NCBI GenBank assembly: GCA_021204375.1
Contig: JAJPZL010000027.1
Location: 1 to 11,535, forward strand
Direction: 5' to 3'
Length of the DNA: 11,535 nucleotides
Origin: Bacteroides sp.
Lineage (GTDB): Bacteria; Bacteroidota; Bacteroidia; Bacteroidales; Bacteroidaceae
Shown: piece after piece, positions 1-8,280 of the stretch
Layout: the number at the start of each line of letters is the position of its first letter
Position numbering within the stretch: position 1 is the stretch's first letter
Notes under the pieces: model-generated
Database searches by the model: none
Told to the model about the DNA's origin: nothing
The model's input: only the letters and a program-made list of their open reading frames with translations
Program-made: the position numbers and the translations under genes

Positions 1-12
1 TACAATTATCCA

Positions 13-43
13 TTTGCTTATATTGACGATTAAAATAAATTTG
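13..43 (+). promoter_or_regulatory. Bacteroides-type primary sigma promoter
   Basis: A TTTG at 13-16 matches the -33 box and TAAATTTG at 36-43 matches the -7 consensus TAnnTTTG at every defined position. The gap is 19 bases, within the spacing known for Bacteroides primary sigma factor promoters. Transcription would start at about 48-52 and run towards the fimbrillin gene at 256, giving an untranslated leader of roughly 200 bases. The match is seen directly; activity and target are inferred. No equally good match was found in the short gaps between downstream genes, which supports, but does not prove, a single transcript. Confidence 0.6.
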
Positions 44-99
44 CACTCTTAATAAATGTAAAATACATGAGAAATGCTTAATACCAGTTAATTTTATAA

Positions 100-150
100 G
101 GGTAGTTTCCATTTTCGGGAGTTTGAGTGAAGTTTACTCCACTACTATCC
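100..150 (+). promoter_or_regulatory. Nested stem-loop in the fimbrillin leader
   Basis: GGGTAGT at 100-106 can pair with ACTATCC at 144-150 (seven pairs, one of them G-U). Inside it, GGAGT at 118-122 pairs perfectly with ACTCC at 136-140. In a transcript from the promoter at 13-43 this would form an extended, interrupted hairpin in the 5' leader. It matches no riboswitch that I recognise and has no U tract of a terminator. It could be a regulatory leader or a chance fold in AT-rich DNA. Confidence 0.3.
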
Positions 151-168
151 ATATAGTCATTATAAATA

Positions 169-185
169 GGTATACTATATATACC
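169..185. repeat. Perfect inverted repeat, hairpin or operator
   Basis: GGTATA, a five-base spacer (CTATA), then TATACC form a perfect 6-bp inverted repeat. It sits 70 bases upstream of the first fimbrillin start codon, within the predicted leader. As DNA it could be a repressor half-site pair, and as RNA a small hairpin. Its AT-rich content means chance occurrence is not excluded. Confidence 0.3.
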
Positions 186-255
186 AATTTCTTATATGAA
201 ACTCACATTGTTTAATTAAATCAATATTATTCTCATATCAATTCAAATTAATAGT

Positions 256-1317
256 ATGAAAAACAGAAAAAAGCAAGAACTGTTTGGCTGCCTGAGTAGA
301 GTCCGGCGAGCATGCGTTAAAAGTACCTATGCTGCTTCAGTATTAGGGGTTCTTATTTTCGCAGGATGTAATACAGACATCAAAGAGAATGATTTCAAGT
401 TTGCCGAAGAATCCGGATCGAAAGTGACATTTAGTGCAGTAATTGATGAACAGCAGGGAAGCCAGATCGGTAACAGGGCGACAGAAACCAACTGGGAAAT
501 AGGCGACTGTGTAGGTATTACCTGCGGCGATAAACAAGTCAATGTACAATACAGGTATTCGGGTGATGCCGGAAACTATTTCTATGCAGTGAATGACAGA
601 AAAGAGATCTGGTTGCTGGGAACCGAAGAATATGAGGTAAGTGCCTATTATCCCTACCGTGGTGAAGATGGAGTTGAAGAGCCGGCATTCGTTGTAGAAA
701 CCAGCAGTGAGAACCAGGCAACTGAAGAATTACGTCAGGCACTTGACTTTCTCTATGCTTCGGGTATAGCCAACCACGAAAACCCCAATGTGGAATTGGT
801 ATTCAATCATGTAATGAGCCGTATCGTACTGAAGTTCGTTCCAGGCGATATTGATAAATTGAGTGACATTGATTGCTATATTTTAGGTTTGAAGCTGGAT
901 GGAACATTCAACCCGAATACAGGTGTGACCACTGTAAATGGAAATGCTGTAGCCAGAGATTTGAACCAGGTATTGACAGATGACAATGATCATACCCTGA
1001 CAGCTTATTTCCTGCCGCAAACCATCGATAACGGAATTATTATTGAGGCAGGTATGAATGGTATATACTATCGTGTAGATGTAGATCTGCCAAGTCTCCA
1101 GGCCGGTTACTCTTATACTTACACAGTAACTACCAACGATTACAACGACAATCCGATAAAATTAACCATTACCGGTACCGAGATCAACCCATGGACCAGC
1201 GTTGACGGAGGTAATCTGGACCCTGACCCCTCCCTGGCCGGAACAGATGCCGATATTACTCCGGGTGGTTGGGGTGACATTACCGAAGAGGAGATAACCC
1301 CTACAGAGGTTAACTAA
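256..1317 (+). CDS. Fimbrillin family (Mfa-like) lipoprotein
   Basis: This is a 353-aa surface lipoprotein of the fimbrillin / Mfa_like family, whose members build or tip the adhesive pili of Bacteroidales and are matured from lipoprotein precursors. The N terminus has a basic region, a hydrophobic stretch at about 26-36 and a lipobox (LIFAGC) with the acylated cysteine at residue 38. Family hallmarks are a TFSA strand at 58-61, WEIGD at 80-84, AYYPY at 130-134, an LDFLYA segment near 162 and FNHVMSRIVLKF near 180-191. The region before the hydrophobic stretch is unusually long (about 25 residues) with two extra cysteines at 12 and 20, but no later in-frame ATG fits, so ATG 256 is kept. The C terminus is acidic and low in complexity, and the gene ends with tandem TAA TAA. 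It lies 55 bp before a second fimbrillin gene. Whether it is a pilus shaft, tip or stand-alone adhesin cannot be told. Confidence 0.85.
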   Translation: MKNRKKQELFGCLSRVRRACVKSTYAASVLGVLIFAGCNTDIKENDFKFAEESGSKVTFSAVIDEQQGSQIGNRATETNWEIGDCVGITCGDKQVNVQYRYSGDAGNYFYAVNDRKEIWLLGTEEYEVSAYYPYRGEDGVEEPAFVVETSSENQATEELRQALDFLYASGIANHENPNVELVFNHVMSRIVLKFVPGDIDKLSDIDCYILGLKLDGTFNPNTGVTTVNGNAVARDLNQVLTDDNDHTLTAYFLPQTIDNGIIIEAGMNGIYYRVDVDLPSLQAGYSYTYTVTTNDYNDNPIKLTITGTEINPWTSVDGGNLDPDPSLAGTDADITPGGWGDITEEEITPTEVN

Positions 1318-1372
1318 TAAAGATATATCCGAGTATCTACAAGTTTTAAACGTATTAATTAAAGAAATCAAA

Positions 1373-2965
1373 ATGAAAATATTTAACTATATATTAGCTT
1401 TCATTTCTGCCGGCGTGCTAATGTCATCCTGTTCGCAGGAAGAAGAAGTGGTGAATGCAGGTGATCAAATGCAACCCCTGCAACTCAGCGTTTCCAACCC
1501 GGGATTCCAGGATATCGAATCCCGTGCAACCAGTGCTGCGTATGTTACCAAATTTACTGATGGCGATGCCATTGGTGTGTATGCAGTAAAAAGTGATGGT
1601 AGCATTGTTGAAGATATCAACAACCGCAAATTTGTATATGACCAGGGAGTATGGGATGTTGAGGGCGACGTCATTGAATACAAAGGTACGGAATTCAGGC
1701 GCTTTACATTCTACGCTTATTATCCGTATAGTGAAAATCCGGCATTTGAGCCCACAGCCGCAGACCCGTTTGCAAATATGGTAAGCCGATGGACAATTGG
1801 TGCTGACCAAAGCGGTGACAATTATACCAAGTACGATCTGATGACAAGTACAGGTTCTGCTGAAGGTGAACGCCTGCAAGGTAAAGTATCGTTCGTGATG
1901 AACCACCGCATGGGGTTGGCAGTCATTAAAATGCCTTCGCTAACCTATAGCTTTGATGGTACATCTATTGAAGATTATATAATTCCCGGTATTGTACCCG
2001 AAACAATCTCGATAGATGGTAATGAAGGAAGTGCATTTTACGACAATAAGACTCAGACCTACATGATATTGGTAAAACCTGATGCCAAAGCAACCATTAC
2101 GGGTACTTACACGGGTGTAAAAGAAATATCATTCTCTTTTGAAGCAACGCTGGAAGGGGGTAGTGCAAAGCAGTATACGATCAAAGATGAGAGCAAAATC
2201 TCTCATACCCTGGCTGTTGGTGATTACTTTTGCGCAGATGGCAAGCTGGTTAGTGGTAGTAGCGAAACTATTCCTGACAATTGTATCGGTATTGTATGTT
2301 ATGTAGGCAATCCTCAACCACACGTTACCCATCCCGAAAACAATACTACAGAAAACGATGCTCTTTATCGTGACTATCCTACAACAACACACGCATTGGT
2401 GTTGGCTCTGAATGAGCCGCAGAACTTGTGGGAGGAAAACCTCAACGATGATAAAAGACTTACTAAATTCAGCGGTTCAGGGCTTTTCAGTGAATGGTTC
2501 ACTGCCGACGAAGAGTGGGCAACCAAGTTTATCGGTTGTAACACTAATAATGCTACATATCCGGGTGATATATTTCCCGGATACCTGGGCTACAACAATA
2601 CCACTCTGTTGACCATGTGCTATGAAAGAGGCTCTACTACAGCTGCCGATCCTGCTTATACCTGTATTACAGCCTATCGCGAAGAAGTTCCTGTACCGGC
2701 TACTGCCTCTGACTGGTATTTGCCCAGTATGACTGAACTCGATATTGTACATTCAAATATGAGTACACTCAACCGCCGTATGAATGCAGTGGGTGGAACA
2801 CCACTGGTCTCTACCGCCGCCGGTGATCTTGTTGGTTTCTATTGGAGTAGTAACGAACGAAACACTGCGTTTATGTGGTTGCACCACATGGATAGTGGTT
2901 CGGAGTTCCTGAACCGCGAACGCTATTCACGTTCCGGCTATTTCCGTCTGATGCTTGCATTCTAA
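1373..2965 (+). CDS. Fimbrillin family lipoprotein with DUF1566/FISUMP-like C-terminal domain
   Basis: This 530-aa predicted lipoprotein has a signal ending in LMSSC (Cys20). The N-terminal half is fimbrillin-like: GDAIGVYAV at 64-72, YAYYPY at 114-119 and an F-NH-M strand (FVMNHRMGL) near residue 175. After a GDYFCADG linker, a separate C-terminal domain begins with CIGIVCYVG. It carries the DUF1566/FISUMP-type signatures DWYLPSMTEL (Trp448), FYWSSNE (Trp491) and a terminal YFRLMLAF. Domains of this type are related to the C-type lectin fold, so the protein reads as a surface adhesin with a ligand-binding head on a pilin-like stalk. Such heads are targets of diversity-generating retroelements in some Bacteroidales, but no reverse transcriptase or template repeat lies in this window. 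The frame is open and undamaged, unlike the genes downstream. Family assignment is firm; ligand and pilus membership are inferred. Confidence 0.83.
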   Translation: MKIFNYILAFISAGVLMSSCSQEEEVVNAGDQMQPLQLSVSNPGFQDIESRATSAAYVTKFTDGDAIGVYAVKSDGSIVEDINNRKFVYDQGVWDVEGDVIEYKGTEFRRFTFYAYYPYSENPAFEPTAADPFANMVSRWTIGADQSGDNYTKYDLMTSTGSAEGERLQGKVSFVMNHRMGLAVIKMPSLTYSFDGTSIEDYIIPGIVPETISIDGNEGSAFYDNKTQTYMILVKPDAKATITGTYTGVKEISFSFEATLEGGSAKQYTIKDESKISHTLAVGDYFCADGKLVSGSSETIPDNCIGIVCYVGNPQPHVTHPENNTTENDALYRDYPTTTHALVLALNEPQNLWEENLNDDKRLTKFSGSGLFSEWFTADEEWATKFIGCNTNNATYPGDIFPGYLGYNNTTLLTMCYERGSTTAADPAYTCITAYREEVPVPATASDWYLPSMTELDIVHSNMSTLNRRMNAVGGTPLVSTAAGDLVGFYWSSNERNTAFMWLHHMDSGSEFLNRERYSRSGYFRLMLAF

Positions 2966-3002
2966 GGAATACGAGTGTATTTAATCATGAAAATGTAACT
3001 AT

Positions 3003-6000
3003 ATGAATAAGAAAAACTTTATAAAAGGGACTGCTTTGCCTGTCGCTCTGTTTTTCTCTGTCCTGGTTCTGGTTCCTGCATACGGTATACAGCCGGCTTC
3101 GGCTGCTGTAGATATCATGCAGCAACAAGGTGCCATTAAAGGAACAGTGGTAGACAGTCAGGGTGAACCCATCATTGGTGCCAATGTCGTGGCCGAAGGC
3201 AATACACTGGGTACCATCACCGATTTTAACGGCGTATTCACACTCAATGTAAATTCCGGCACGAAATTAACAATCTCTTTCATTGGCTATCAAACCGTTA
3301 CCATTGCCGCCAAAAGTGGTATAAAAGTAGTACTGAACGACGATTACACGATGTTGTCAGAGGTAGAGGTCGTAGCCTACGGTACGCAGAAAAAAGTAAC
3401 CATGACGGGGGCTATCTCCAGTGTGAAAACCGAAGAACTGACACGCACCTCCGTGGGATCGGTAGCGAATGTATTAGGAGGTTCGATGACCGGTTTGACT
3501 ACCGTCCAGTATTCCGGTGAGCCGGGGTCGGATGCTGCCGATATCTTTATTCGCGGTAAGGCTACCTTTGCTACAGATGGTTATAAACCTTTGATACAGG
3601 TGGATGGGATAGAACGAAGCATGAACAACATCGACCCCAACGAAATAGAATCCATTTCTATTCTTAAAGATGCATCGGCAACGGCAGTATTTGGTGCACG
3701 CGGTGCGAACGGTGTAGTATTGATCACTACCAAACGCGGTAGAGAAGGAAAAGCGAGGATCTCGTTCAATACTTCAGCCTCTGTGCTTATGCCTACAAAG
3801 ATGGTAGAACAGGCCAACTCTTACGAATATGCCACCTTTTATAATGCCATGTGCAGGAACGACGGAATTCCGAAAGTGTTTAGTGATGAGGTACTGGAGA
3901 AGTTTCGTACAGGTTCCGATCCTATTCGCTTTCCAAACATAGATTGGGTAGATTATCTAATGAAAAATTCTACCATACAGACTCAACACAACCTGAATAT
4001 AACCGGTGGTACCGATAATGTTCGTTATTTTATTTCTGTGGGAGCCTATACGTAAGGGGGGTTATTTAAAGAGTTTGACCTCCCTTATAGTCTGGGTTAT
4101 CAGTATCATCGTTACAACTATCGTAGCAATCTGGATATCGATGTTACAAAAACCACAATCCTGTCATTTAATATTGCCGGTAATGTGGATAACTCTGATA
4201 AACCGCGTACCAGCCAGAGAACATCGGGTATGATCAAGAATATCTATTATTCCACACCGTTCAAAAGTCCGGGATTTGTTAACAATAAGTTGGTGTATAC
4301 AACAACCGACTACAATGATGTCCGCTTACCTTTTACTGGGGATGTGGACCCACTAACCTATTATGGTAGCGGCTTTAATTCATCTGGTAATAACAAACTT
4401 AATATAGACCTGACTTTAAACCAGAAGTTAGACTTCCTTACAAAAGGATTAACGTTCAGGCTAAAAGGTGCCTATAACAGTTTGTTTACGGTCAACAAGC
4501 TGGGGTCGGATGGAACAGTAATGACCTATAATCCCATTTTACTGGATAATGGTAGTGTAGGGCTTCGTCCTAATGAGAATACTAAGGATGCTGACATTAT
4601 CTACAGTGTTAGTACAGGGAAGGCCCGCGATTGGTATGCGGAAACTGCCTTTGATTATGGCCGCACTTTCGGCGATCATACGGTGGGCGGTTTAGTGCTC
4701 TATAATCAGTCGAAAGAGTATTATCCCTCTACTTACTCTGATATACCTCACGGATATGTAGGTATAGTAGGACGTGTTACTTACGACTGGAAAAGCAGGT
4801 ATATGGCCGAATTTAATATTGGTTACAACGGTTCTGAGAACTTTGCTCCCGGTAAGCAGTTTGCCGCTTTTCCCGCAGGCTCTGTAGGCTGGTTAGTGAG
4901 TGAAGAGAAATTCTTCCAGCCTCTGAAACCGATCGTCAACTTTCTGAAATTTCGTGTAAGTATTGGTTTGGTTGGTAATGACAACACCAACGGTGGACGC
5001 TTTCTTTACATGGCTGATCCTTACAACGTTAACCTTAATGACTTAGCAAACTGCGTTACTAATAGTGATGCAACTCGTCTTAATGGATGGGGTTATCTTT
5101 TTGGTGTAGATAATGGTACCGTTAGTATGGGTGTCCGTGAAGCTTCAAAGAATAACGCAGATGTAACCTGGGAAAAAGCCCTTAAACAGAACTACGGTGT
5201 TGATGCCAACTTCTTTGATGACCGATTGAGAGCCACTGCAGAGTACTATTTCGAAAATCGTAAAGACATCCTCCTAAGTGATGGCACGGTTCCCGGTATG
5301 TTGGGATTTACGGCTCCTCTTGCCAATTTGGGTGAAGTGAATAGCTGGGGATGGGAACTATCACTGAAATGGAACGATAAGATCAATGACAATTTCCGTT
5401 ATTGGGTAGGGGTGAATCTTTCTTACAATCAAAACAAAATTATAGAAATGAAGGAGTCTCCCAAAGACAATGAATACCAATACCAGAAAGGACGCCGTAT
5501 TGGTTCACGTTCCCAATATCTGTTTTGGCGATATTATGATGAAGGAACTCCGGCGCTGTATGAACAAACATTCAACCGCCCTTTCCCTGAGCACACAACA
5601 GTTTTACAAAATGGAGATGCTGTATATATAGATCTCAACGGTGACCGTGTTATTGATTCAAATGATATGAGTTACGACTACGGATACACGGATGATCCCG
5701 AATATATGATTGGTCTCAATCTTGGATTTACCTGGAAGAATCTCGAGGTAAGTATCCAATGGACCGGTGCCTGGAACGTAAGCCGCATGATCTCTGATGT
5801 ATTTCAACGGCCATTCCAATCTTCCTCGGGTGCCCAGTACGGAGGTTTATTGGCTTATCACTTAACCAATACATGGACAGAAGAAAATCCTTCGCAAAGT
5901 GCCAAGTATCCACGTGCTACCTGGGAGAATGCCAGCAACAACTATGCTGCATCTACTTTGTATGAGCAGGATTCAAAATACCTGCGCCTGAAGACTTTGC

Positions 6001-6193
6001 AAGTCGCCTATAATTTTCAGTTCCCCTGGATGAAGAAGATGAACTTATCAACCTGCCAGTTGGCTTTCAGTGGATATAACCTGTTGACATTCACTCCCTA
6101 TATTTGGGGGGGGATCCCGAAGCAAGGGCAACGAATGCGTCTTCCTATCCGCTGAACAGGACTTATACGTTGAGTTTGAAATTAGGTTTCTAA
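3003..6193 (+). pseudogene. SusC/RagA-like TonB-dependent transporter, disrupted
   Basis: This gene would encode a SusC-family outer-membrane barrel that imports large nutrients with its SusD partner. The repaired length is about 1062 aa, normal for the family. It has a signal peptide (about 1-34), a carboxypeptidase-regulatory-like domain (about 45-110, IKGTVVDSQGEPIIGANV), a TonB-box-like VVAYGTQKK at 123-131, a plug domain with ILKDASATAVFGARGANG from residue 220, and a beta-barrel with a DLNGD loop motif. Two lesions break it. TAA at 4053-4055 (codon 351) sits where relatives have glutamine (YT-Q-GGLFKEFD), and the frame continues unchanged after it. A run of eight G at 6106-6113 is two longer than the frame needs: with six G it reads YIWGDPEAR and ends in LSLKLGF at TAA 6191-6193, whereas as written it stops at 6153-6155. 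Open pieces are 3003-4055 and 4185-6155 (first ATG after the stop). The rest is well conserved, so the lesions are recent or sequencing errors. Confidence 0.88.
6106..6113 (+). repeat. Eight-G homopolymer causing a frameshift in the first susC-like gene
   Basis: The codons for the conserved Tyr-Ile-Trp-Gly-Asp-Pro need six G, and eight are present. The shift replaces the last 26 or so residues, including the terminal barrel strand that ends in GLKLGF-like sequence, with unrelated residues. Loss of that strand and its terminal aromatic residue would be expected to block outer-membrane assembly. Confidence 0.75.
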
Positions 6194-6218
6194 TTATTGA
6201 TAAGAAAGGAATATAACT

Positions 6219-8237
6219 ATGAATTTACAATATAAATGGCTCGTCGGTATGTTGATGGGCGTGGGGATAGGCCTCACATCAATTTCCTGCGTGGATAGCA
6301 TAAGCTTTGGTAGCTCTTTTCTGGAAAAAGCTCCGGGAGGAAGTGCCACTCAGGATACCGTATTTGGCAGCGCGGTATATATGCGGCAATTTTTGAACAC
6401 TTACTATAGCAGACAATACTATGGATTACCCTATAATACCGATGTGCAGGGAGACATTCCGGATTCATCCAGTCCTTATTTAGGTAAAGTCGATGCTTTG
6501 TCTGACTGCTGGCAACTGCACTATTCGGAGACTACGCTTTACGACAGGTATTATGGGGATACTCACACCTCTAACTATGGGCTGCGTGGTGATGTATTTG
6601 GTTACGATCGGGAATGGGTCTGGCAAGTGGTACGCTCCTGTTGGATGCTGATTGAGAACATTGATAGAGTACCTGATATGGATGCGGCAGAAAAAGCCTA
6701 CCTTGTTGCACAGGCCAAATGCCTGATCGCTGCCCGTTACTTCGACACCTTCCGCCACTACGGAGGTCTTCCATTGGTTACCCAGACCTATACCGGTGTC
6801 GAATCGAGCTATTCGTTTCCACGGGCTACGGTAGAAGAGACTGTAAACTTTATGATCGGACTATTGGATGAAGCCATCGCTTCGAACGCCTTATTCTGGG
6901 CTTACGATGGTACCCAAAGTAAAGGCAGTTACAACAACGCTGCCAGCGAAACAGGTCGTTGGACCATTGCCGGTGCTATGGCACTGAAATGCAAGATCTG
7001 GCAGTTTGTCGCTTCTCCCTTATTTAACGATACCCAGGGTTTTGCCGGAGGAAGTTCTGAGGCAGAAAGAGAACTGTTGGTGTGGTATGGTGCGTATCGT
7101 GCCGAGCTTTGGGACAATTGTCTGAAAGCTTGTGAAGATTTCTTCAATGCGGTCAGGCAAAATGGGTACTATGAGCTCAACTAGGCTACCTCAACAGCTT
7201 CGGAACAATACCGCCAGGCATACCGCATGGGCTACGTCAGACAGAACAGCAAAGAGGTGCTTCATTCCGTACGTGTAATGTCGGGTGATGCTTTTAACTC
7301 CAGTACCTATCATTGGCACTTATGGAGTCAGAATGGACGTAATTCGTACACACCGACTCAGGAATATGTAGAGATGTTCCCCTGGAGCAATGGTGAACCA
7401 TTTGATTGGGAAGAAACCGTATCAGAGGGCCGCTTAGATGAAATGTTCCTTACAGGAGATGTTGTTGAAGGCCAGCAATTATTGGCGAATATTATTCTGA
7501 CCTGCGATCCACGCCTGTATGAAACAGTATGCGTGAACGGTTTGCCTAAAATGCTGGGCTGGGATTCGGGTGTGATGTTCGGTATGCCTTATGAACTTTG
7601 GGTAGGTGGATACGATGCCGAAATGAATTCGAAAAATGAAGCAGGAAATTATGCTACAGGATATGACAATATGAAGTACTACCTGGGGGAGGAATACAAA
7701 TACCAACCTACTCAGTGGGTAGCTTTACGCCTCTCGGACATTTATCTTACGTATGCTGAAGCCTTGTTGCAAGCTAAGAATGACCATCGGGGTTGCATCG
7801 AACAAATTGATATTGTACGGGCCCGTGTCGGTCTTGGAGGTTTGAAGGAGTGCAATGAGAATAAGAATTTGCTGAGCAATAAAGAGGCTTTGCTGGAAGA
7901 GCTTCTTTGCGAACGTGCCTGTGAATTGGGTATGGAAGATTCGCGCTACTTCGACCTGGTGCGCTACAAACGTGCCGATATTCTCGAACGCCCCCTGCAT
8001 GGCTTACTTATCTATCGGTTGGATGAAAATGGCAACCGTACTGAAAGCAAGTGGTTTGAAGGCGACTATGATAAAGGCGCTGTGCAGCCTACCAGATTCG
8101 ATTATGAAAAATTTCAGTTAAAGAACAGAGCACGCTATTGGTGGACGTATGGTTACCACAACAAGTGGTATCTTTCTCCTTTCCCACTGCATGAAATTAA
8201 CAAGGGGTATGGGTTGATCCAAAACCCGGGCTGGTAA
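6219..8237 (+). pseudogene. SusD/RagB-like nutrient-binding lipoprotein, interrupted by an in-frame TAG
   Basis: This is the SusD-family partner of the preceding SusC-like gene, a surface lipoprotein that captures ligand and closes over the barrel. AAGGA at 6206-6210 precedes ATG 6219, 25 bp after the repaired susC-like stop. The signal ends in LTSISC, a relaxed Bacteroidota lipobox. FLEKAPGG, the helical repeat region (AEKAYLVAQAKCLIAARYFD) and the C-terminal LSDIYLTYAEALL, ELGMEDSRYFDLVRY and INKGYGLIQNPGW are all typical of the family. TAG at 7182-7184 (codon 322 of 673) interrupts the frame. It lies between YYELN and ATSTASEQYRQAYRMG, in the same frame on both sides, and a glutamine (CAG) would fit. 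Open pieces are 6219-7184 and 7227-8237. The second piece has no signal peptide and no clear ribosome site, so it would not make a working protein alone. Repaired length is 672 aa. Confidence 0.88.
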
Positions 8238-8280
8238 TAAAGCGGCGTAACTTGATTAAACAATATTGAATATTGATTAT

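Larger units (their letters stand above)
1..255. other. AT-rich upstream intergenic region
   Basis: This stretch holds no plausible gene in any frame. It contains a Bacteroides-type promoter match near its left end, two nested inverted repeats and one perfect hairpin, annotated separately. The last 70 bases before the first start codon are very AT-rich, as is usual for Bacteroidota ribosome-binding regions, and lack a clear Shine-Dalgarno sequence. What lies further upstream cannot be seen. Confidence 0.7.

Noticed and set aside
1424..1906. Antisense open frame of 160 codons inside the second fimbrillin gene
   Set aside because: It is a shadow of a strongly supported coding frame; it has Cys/His/Ile-rich low-quality sequence and no recognisable domain. 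The same holds for the antisense frames at 8197-8694 and 8882-9316.
4006..4233. Small + strand hydrophobic frame bridging the stop in the first susC-like gene
   Set aside because: It overlaps the repaired SusC frame, which has clear family sequence through this segment; the other frame shows no family motif.
8261..8275. Palindrome CAATATT-G-AATATTG before the second susC-like gene
   Set aside because: It is wholly AT-dominated and short, with no T tract, so it is not supported as a terminator; chance is likely in such a sequence.
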